A DNA stretch of 28,172 nt from Gammaproteobacteria bacterium UBA4421. GTDB lineage: Bacteria; Pseudomonadota; Gammaproteobacteria; Pseudomonadales; Azotimanducaceae. The notes below the pieces were generated by a model. It saw only the letters and a list, made by a program, of their open reading frames with translations, searched no databases and was not told where the DNA came from. Positions 25,862 through 28,172 of this stretch are shown here, in pieces; the stretch's first letter is position 1; each line of letters begins with the position of its first letter. A program made the translations under genes and the position numbers. The stretch is taken from assembly GCA_002389675.1 (NCBI GenBank), contig DGQF01000047.1, forward strand, positions 1 through 28,172, written 5' to 3'.

Positions 25862-25890
25862 ATTATAAAAACCAGCGCTGGTCGATCTTG
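25862..25890 (-). promoter_or_regulatory. Candidate PQQ-dehydrogenase promoter with a 12-base palindrome in its spacer
   Basis: Minus strand: a perfect -10 TATAAT (25867-25862) lies 17 bases from a weak -35 CAAGAT (25890-25885). The spacer contains the perfect palindrome ACCAGCGCTGGT (25871-25882), a typical operator position. Transcription would begin near 25854, leaving a leader of about 36 bases before the ATG at 25818. The regulator is unknown. Confidence 0.45.
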
Positions 25891-25994
25891 TTATACGAAA
25901 ATCGGTTAATCGCGCTTGACCCCGGCCATAGCGACCCTCAAGGTCTGACCCTACAATCTTCTGGAGATGCAGAATCAACCTGCAACCCTAAATT

Positions 25995-26186
25995 ATGACG
26001 GAACTTCTCGAGGCACAGATTTCTTGCCCGTATTGCGCGGAGCATCTGCTTATTCTGATAGACCCCTTCGAACGCGAACAAGAATACATCGAAGATTGTC
26101 AGGTCTGCTGCCGGCCGATCGTCATGCTGGTGGATGCCGAGTTAAACGTCGCTGTGCGCACAGAAGACGACGCTCATTTCGAATAA
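25995..26186 (+). CDS. CPXCG-motif cysteine-rich small protein
   Basis: 63 residues of a small zinc-ribbon-like family common in gammaproteobacteria; role unknown. Two cysteine pairs probably bind one metal: CPYC near 11-14 and CQVCC near 36-40, followed by RPIVMLVD. The acidic segment IDPFEREQEYIEDCQVCCRP is the family core. The residue after the first pair is alanine where the family name implies glycine. It has no clear Shine-Dalgarno sequence. It is divergent from the PQQ dehydrogenase and ends 9 bases before the convergent UdgX-like gene. Confidence 0.87.
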   Translation: MTELLEAQISCPYCAEHLLILIDPFEREQEYIEDCQVCCRPIVMLVDAELNVAVRTEDDAHFE

Positions 26187-26195
26187 CCCCCCATG

Positions 26196-27650
26196 TCAAA
26201 TTAGGCCGAGCAATGCCTGCTGTAAATCTGCACGAAGGTGGGCTCGTTTGCTGCTCGGATCCGCAGCGCGCAGCACCGCCGCTGGATGAATCGTTGGCAT
26301 CACCTGACGCCCCTGCAACTCAAAACCCAGCGGCGGGACATCCCGCAATCTAATTGGATGCCCCAATACCGCAGCAGCCGCAGTGGCCCCAAGACAGACA
26401 ATGCGCTGCGGGTTAACCACTTCGATCTCCTGCAACAACCAATTGCGACAGGCCGCTACTTCACGTGCCTGCGGTCTTTGGTGCAAGCGCCGTCGTGCCG
26501 TCACTCGAAACTTAAAGTGTTTGACCGCGTTGGTCAGATATAACATTTCCCTCGTGGCATTCAATTCCGCCAGCAACGTATCTAGCAATTGTCCAGCTGG
26601 CCCAACAAAAGGACGACCCAGCAAATCCTCTTGATCACCTGGCGCTTCGCCAACCAGCATGATCCGGGCTTTCGGCGTTCCCTCACCGGGGACTGCCTGC
26701 GATGCGGGCTCCCACAATTCACAAGCCCGACATGCCCTCGTGGCATCTGCGATTCTCGCCAAAGCCGGACGCGAATCGTCTTGAACGCTGCGCTGCAAGA
26801 CAGTTTGATAGCCTTCGGGAGGCGATCCGCAATTAAGCACTGACACCTGTGGAGCCGCCTGAATCATCTGATCGGTACGTGCGTCCGCAGCCAACAGCAG
26901 CGCCGGAATCAATTGTGCTTCTGGTAAATTTTTCCAATATTTTTGGGGCATTTCAGAACGCATCGCATCAACTTTAACCCTCGCTGGATTAAATATATTT
27001 TCATAGTACGCCTTCCACAGATCGTCAAGACTGTCAGCAAGCTTTACTGCAGCCGACAAGCCTTGGGTAAAGACCAGTTGACCCTCCCCCTCCCAATGCA
27101 CACAGCCCACAGGCGTTAGCACCGAAAAACGCATATTGGTGAAGCGTCTAACAAAAAAATCACCCGCCAGTTTTACAATCGCGTGATCAGGTTCGAACCA
27201 GGCTACAAAGCGCTCACCCGCAACACTGCTCACCTGACGAAAACGGACAAACGCTTTCATTTTATGCAAGTCGCGACGGACCATTTTTTCATAGCGCCGC
27301 ATACGCGCCACATCCGGGTCACCGCTGAGGGCCAGCAGATAAGGCTCACCCCGCGTCAGCCGCCACAACACCCGATATAGCAAAGTCCACCTATCCGGCG
27401 AGGCGTGGCAAGCAACAAATTGTGCAATTTTCACAAACTGCGCGCTGACCCTTGCTTGCGCTGTCGACGCCGACCCCGGCGGCTCGGCCTCGTCGGTTTC
27501 TACCCACCAAATTTGGTCTGGCGACCTGTTAAGACGCAACATTTCTCGAGCGGCATCGCGAAAAGACTCAAACGTTGGCGCGATCATCACGCTGGTTGAA
27601 TGATTTCTGGCGGGTATCGGCGAGCTATCAAATAATCCCGGCTGCTGCAT
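26196..27650 (-). CDS. DUF4130-UdgX fusion: uracil-DNA-binding/glycosylase-like repair protein
   Basis: About 484 residues. The N-terminal half is DUF4130, with WTLLYRVLWRLTRGEPYLL, VRRDLHKMKAFVRFR, FEPDH and YWKNLPEAQLIPALL. The C-terminal half is a family-4-like uracil-DNA glycosylase with iron-sulfur cysteines (CRAC, AACRNW, IVCLGA), motif GEAPGDQED near 334 and IHPAAVLR. The loop ARRRLHQRP, with H near 390, corresponds to the UdgX KRRIH loop whose histidine bonds covalently to uracil sites. VTNAVKHFKF-like TNAVKHFKFRV supports UdgX. Motif A reads GEAPG (family 4) where UdgX has GEQPG. Start ATG 27650, or GTG 27653, overlaps the stop of the upstream radical-SAM gene. The pair is probably a repair operon. 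Confidence 0.88.
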   Translation of the reverse strand: MQQPGLFDSSPIPARNHSTSVMIAPTFESFRDAAREMLRLNRSPDQIWWVETDEAEPPGSASTAQARVSAQFVKIAQFVACHASPDRWTLLYRVLWRLTRGEPYLLALSGDPDVARMRRYEKMVRRDLHKMKAFVRFRQVSSVAGERFVAWFEPDHAIVKLAGDFFVRRFTNMRFSVLTPVGCVHWEGEGQLVFTQGLSAAVKLADSLDDLWKAYYENIFNPARVKVDAMRSEMPQKYWKNLPEAQLIPALLLAADARTDQMIQAAPQVSVLNCGSPPEGYQTVLQRSVQDDSRPALARIADATRACRACELWEPASQAVPGEGTPKARIMLVGEAPGDQEDLLGRPFVGPAGQLLDTLLAELNATREMLYLTNAVKHFKFRVTARRRLHQRPQAREVAACRNWLLQEIEVVNPQRIVCLGATAAAAVLGHPIRLRDVPPLGFELQGRQVMPTIHPAAVLRAADPSSKRAHLRADLQQALLGLI

Positions 27651-28172
27651 CACTCAAATACCAGCGACTGCTGCAACGTCGGTCTGGCCAATTGCGATCT
27701 GAGCGCTGCTGTCGCCGGATCCGAAGTGCCCGGATGATGATCTGCGCAAATGATAAAAGGTAATGCTTTTTTCACACTCGCGCGCAGCATAATCAAATCC
27801 CGCAACCGAACCTTCTGCCAGCGGCGAATCTGCAGCACCTGTTTCACTGTTTTTGTTCCCAGTCCCGGTATCCGCAGCAGCATTTCCCGTGGCGCGCGGT
27901 TCAGATCGATGGGGAATACTTCTCGATGATTCAGCGCCCAGGCCAGCTTCGGATCAATATCCAAGGGCAACATACCCGCATTGGTCGAGGAGTCTGTGAT
28001 TTCTTGAGCATTAAAACCGTAAAAACGCAGCAACCAATCTGCCTGATACAGGCGGTGCTCGCGGATGAGAGGTGGTGGTTTGAGGGGCAAAGCAGATGAC
28101 GCGTCGGGAATCGGGCTAAACGCCGAGAAATAAACACGGCGCATGCGATACCCCGCATACAGCTCAGAGGAT
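27650..28172 (-). CDS. Putative DNA modification/repair radical SAM protein, C-terminal part
   Basis: Only the last 174 codons are in the window; the frame is open to the right edge and the radical-SAM CxxxCxxC core must lie beyond. Family features seen: SELYAGYRMRRVYFSAFSPIPD at the edge (split here as SELYAGYR then MRRVYFSAFSPIPD), LYQADWLLRFYGF, and a helix-hairpin-helix-like segment DLNRAPREMLLRIPGLGTKT that probably binds DNA. This matches the TIGR03916-type proteins that usually sit beside DUF4130/UdgX genes. The TGA overlaps the next gene's start (GTGATG). The ATG at 28144 is internal, not the start. No biochemical role is proven for the family. Confidence 0.9.
   Translation of the reverse strand, partial: SSELYAGYRMRRVYFSAFSPIPDASSALPLKPPPLIREHRLYQADWLLRFYGFNAQEITDSSTNAGMLPLDIDPKLAWALNHREVFPIDLNRAPREMLLRIPGLGTKTVKQVLQIRRWQKVRLRDLIMLRASVKKALPFIICADHHPGTSDPATAALRSQLARPTLQQSLVFE

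Overview
The window is a compact stretch of chromosome, almost certainly from a marine gammaproteobacterium. The housekeeping blocks are gammaproteobacterial in content and order: rpsP-rimM-trmD-rplS, ffh with a divergent ccsA-like/corC-like pair, xerD-dsbC-hom-recJ-prfB, and a long single-chain purL. A proteorhodopsin with the green-tuned residue pattern points to surface ocean. I cannot name the genus from the sequence alone; the proteorhodopsin-bearing SAR92/OM60-type clades are only a guess. There is no sign of a plasmid, prophage, insertion sequence, CRISPR array, tRNA or rRNA.

Layout. Positions 1-9170 are all on the minus strand. From the right they run ffh; rpsP, rimM, trmD, rplS (ribosome and tRNA maturation); xerD; dsbC; hom; recJ; and the 5' part of prfB, which carries the classic in-frame UGA and +1 frameshift site. 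From 9350 to 11433 the plus strand carries a ccsA/ypjD-type membrane protein overlapping a CorC/HlyC-type CBS transporter. From 11444 to 15187 the minus strand carries leuA, then purT and a gamma-class carbonic-anhydrase-like protein as a tight pair. From 15380 to 16359 the plus strand carries a DUF3135-type protein and a zinc-ribbon NUDIX hydrolase. From 16356 to 20720 the minus strand carries purL and tadA.

The accessory part is 20811-28172. A single-gene proteorhodopsin unit with a strong terminator faces, head to head, a three-gene overlapping operon on the plus strand. That operon encodes a MotA/TolQ/ExbB-type proton-channel subunit, an ExbD/TolR-topology protein carrying a DUF2135-like beta-sandwich, and a two-helix membrane protein with a proline-rich tail. 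I do not recognise this trio as any named system, and it is the best candidate here for something undescribed. A light-driven proton pump beside a proton-flow-driven complex is suggestive, but adjacency is the only evidence for coupling. Next come a lipoprotein PQQ-dependent alcohol dehydrogenase with a C-terminal cytochrome c domain (minus), a small CPXCG-type cysteine-rich protein (plus), and a DNA-repair pair (minus): a DUF4130-UdgX-like fusion translationally coupled to a radical-SAM DNA modification/repair protein that runs off the right edge.

Four convergent gene pairs are separated by 26 bases or fewer, or overlap, without an obvious terminator. The only stretch over 300 bases without a gene is 13136-13465, which holds a plausible leuA promoter and a leader hairpin.
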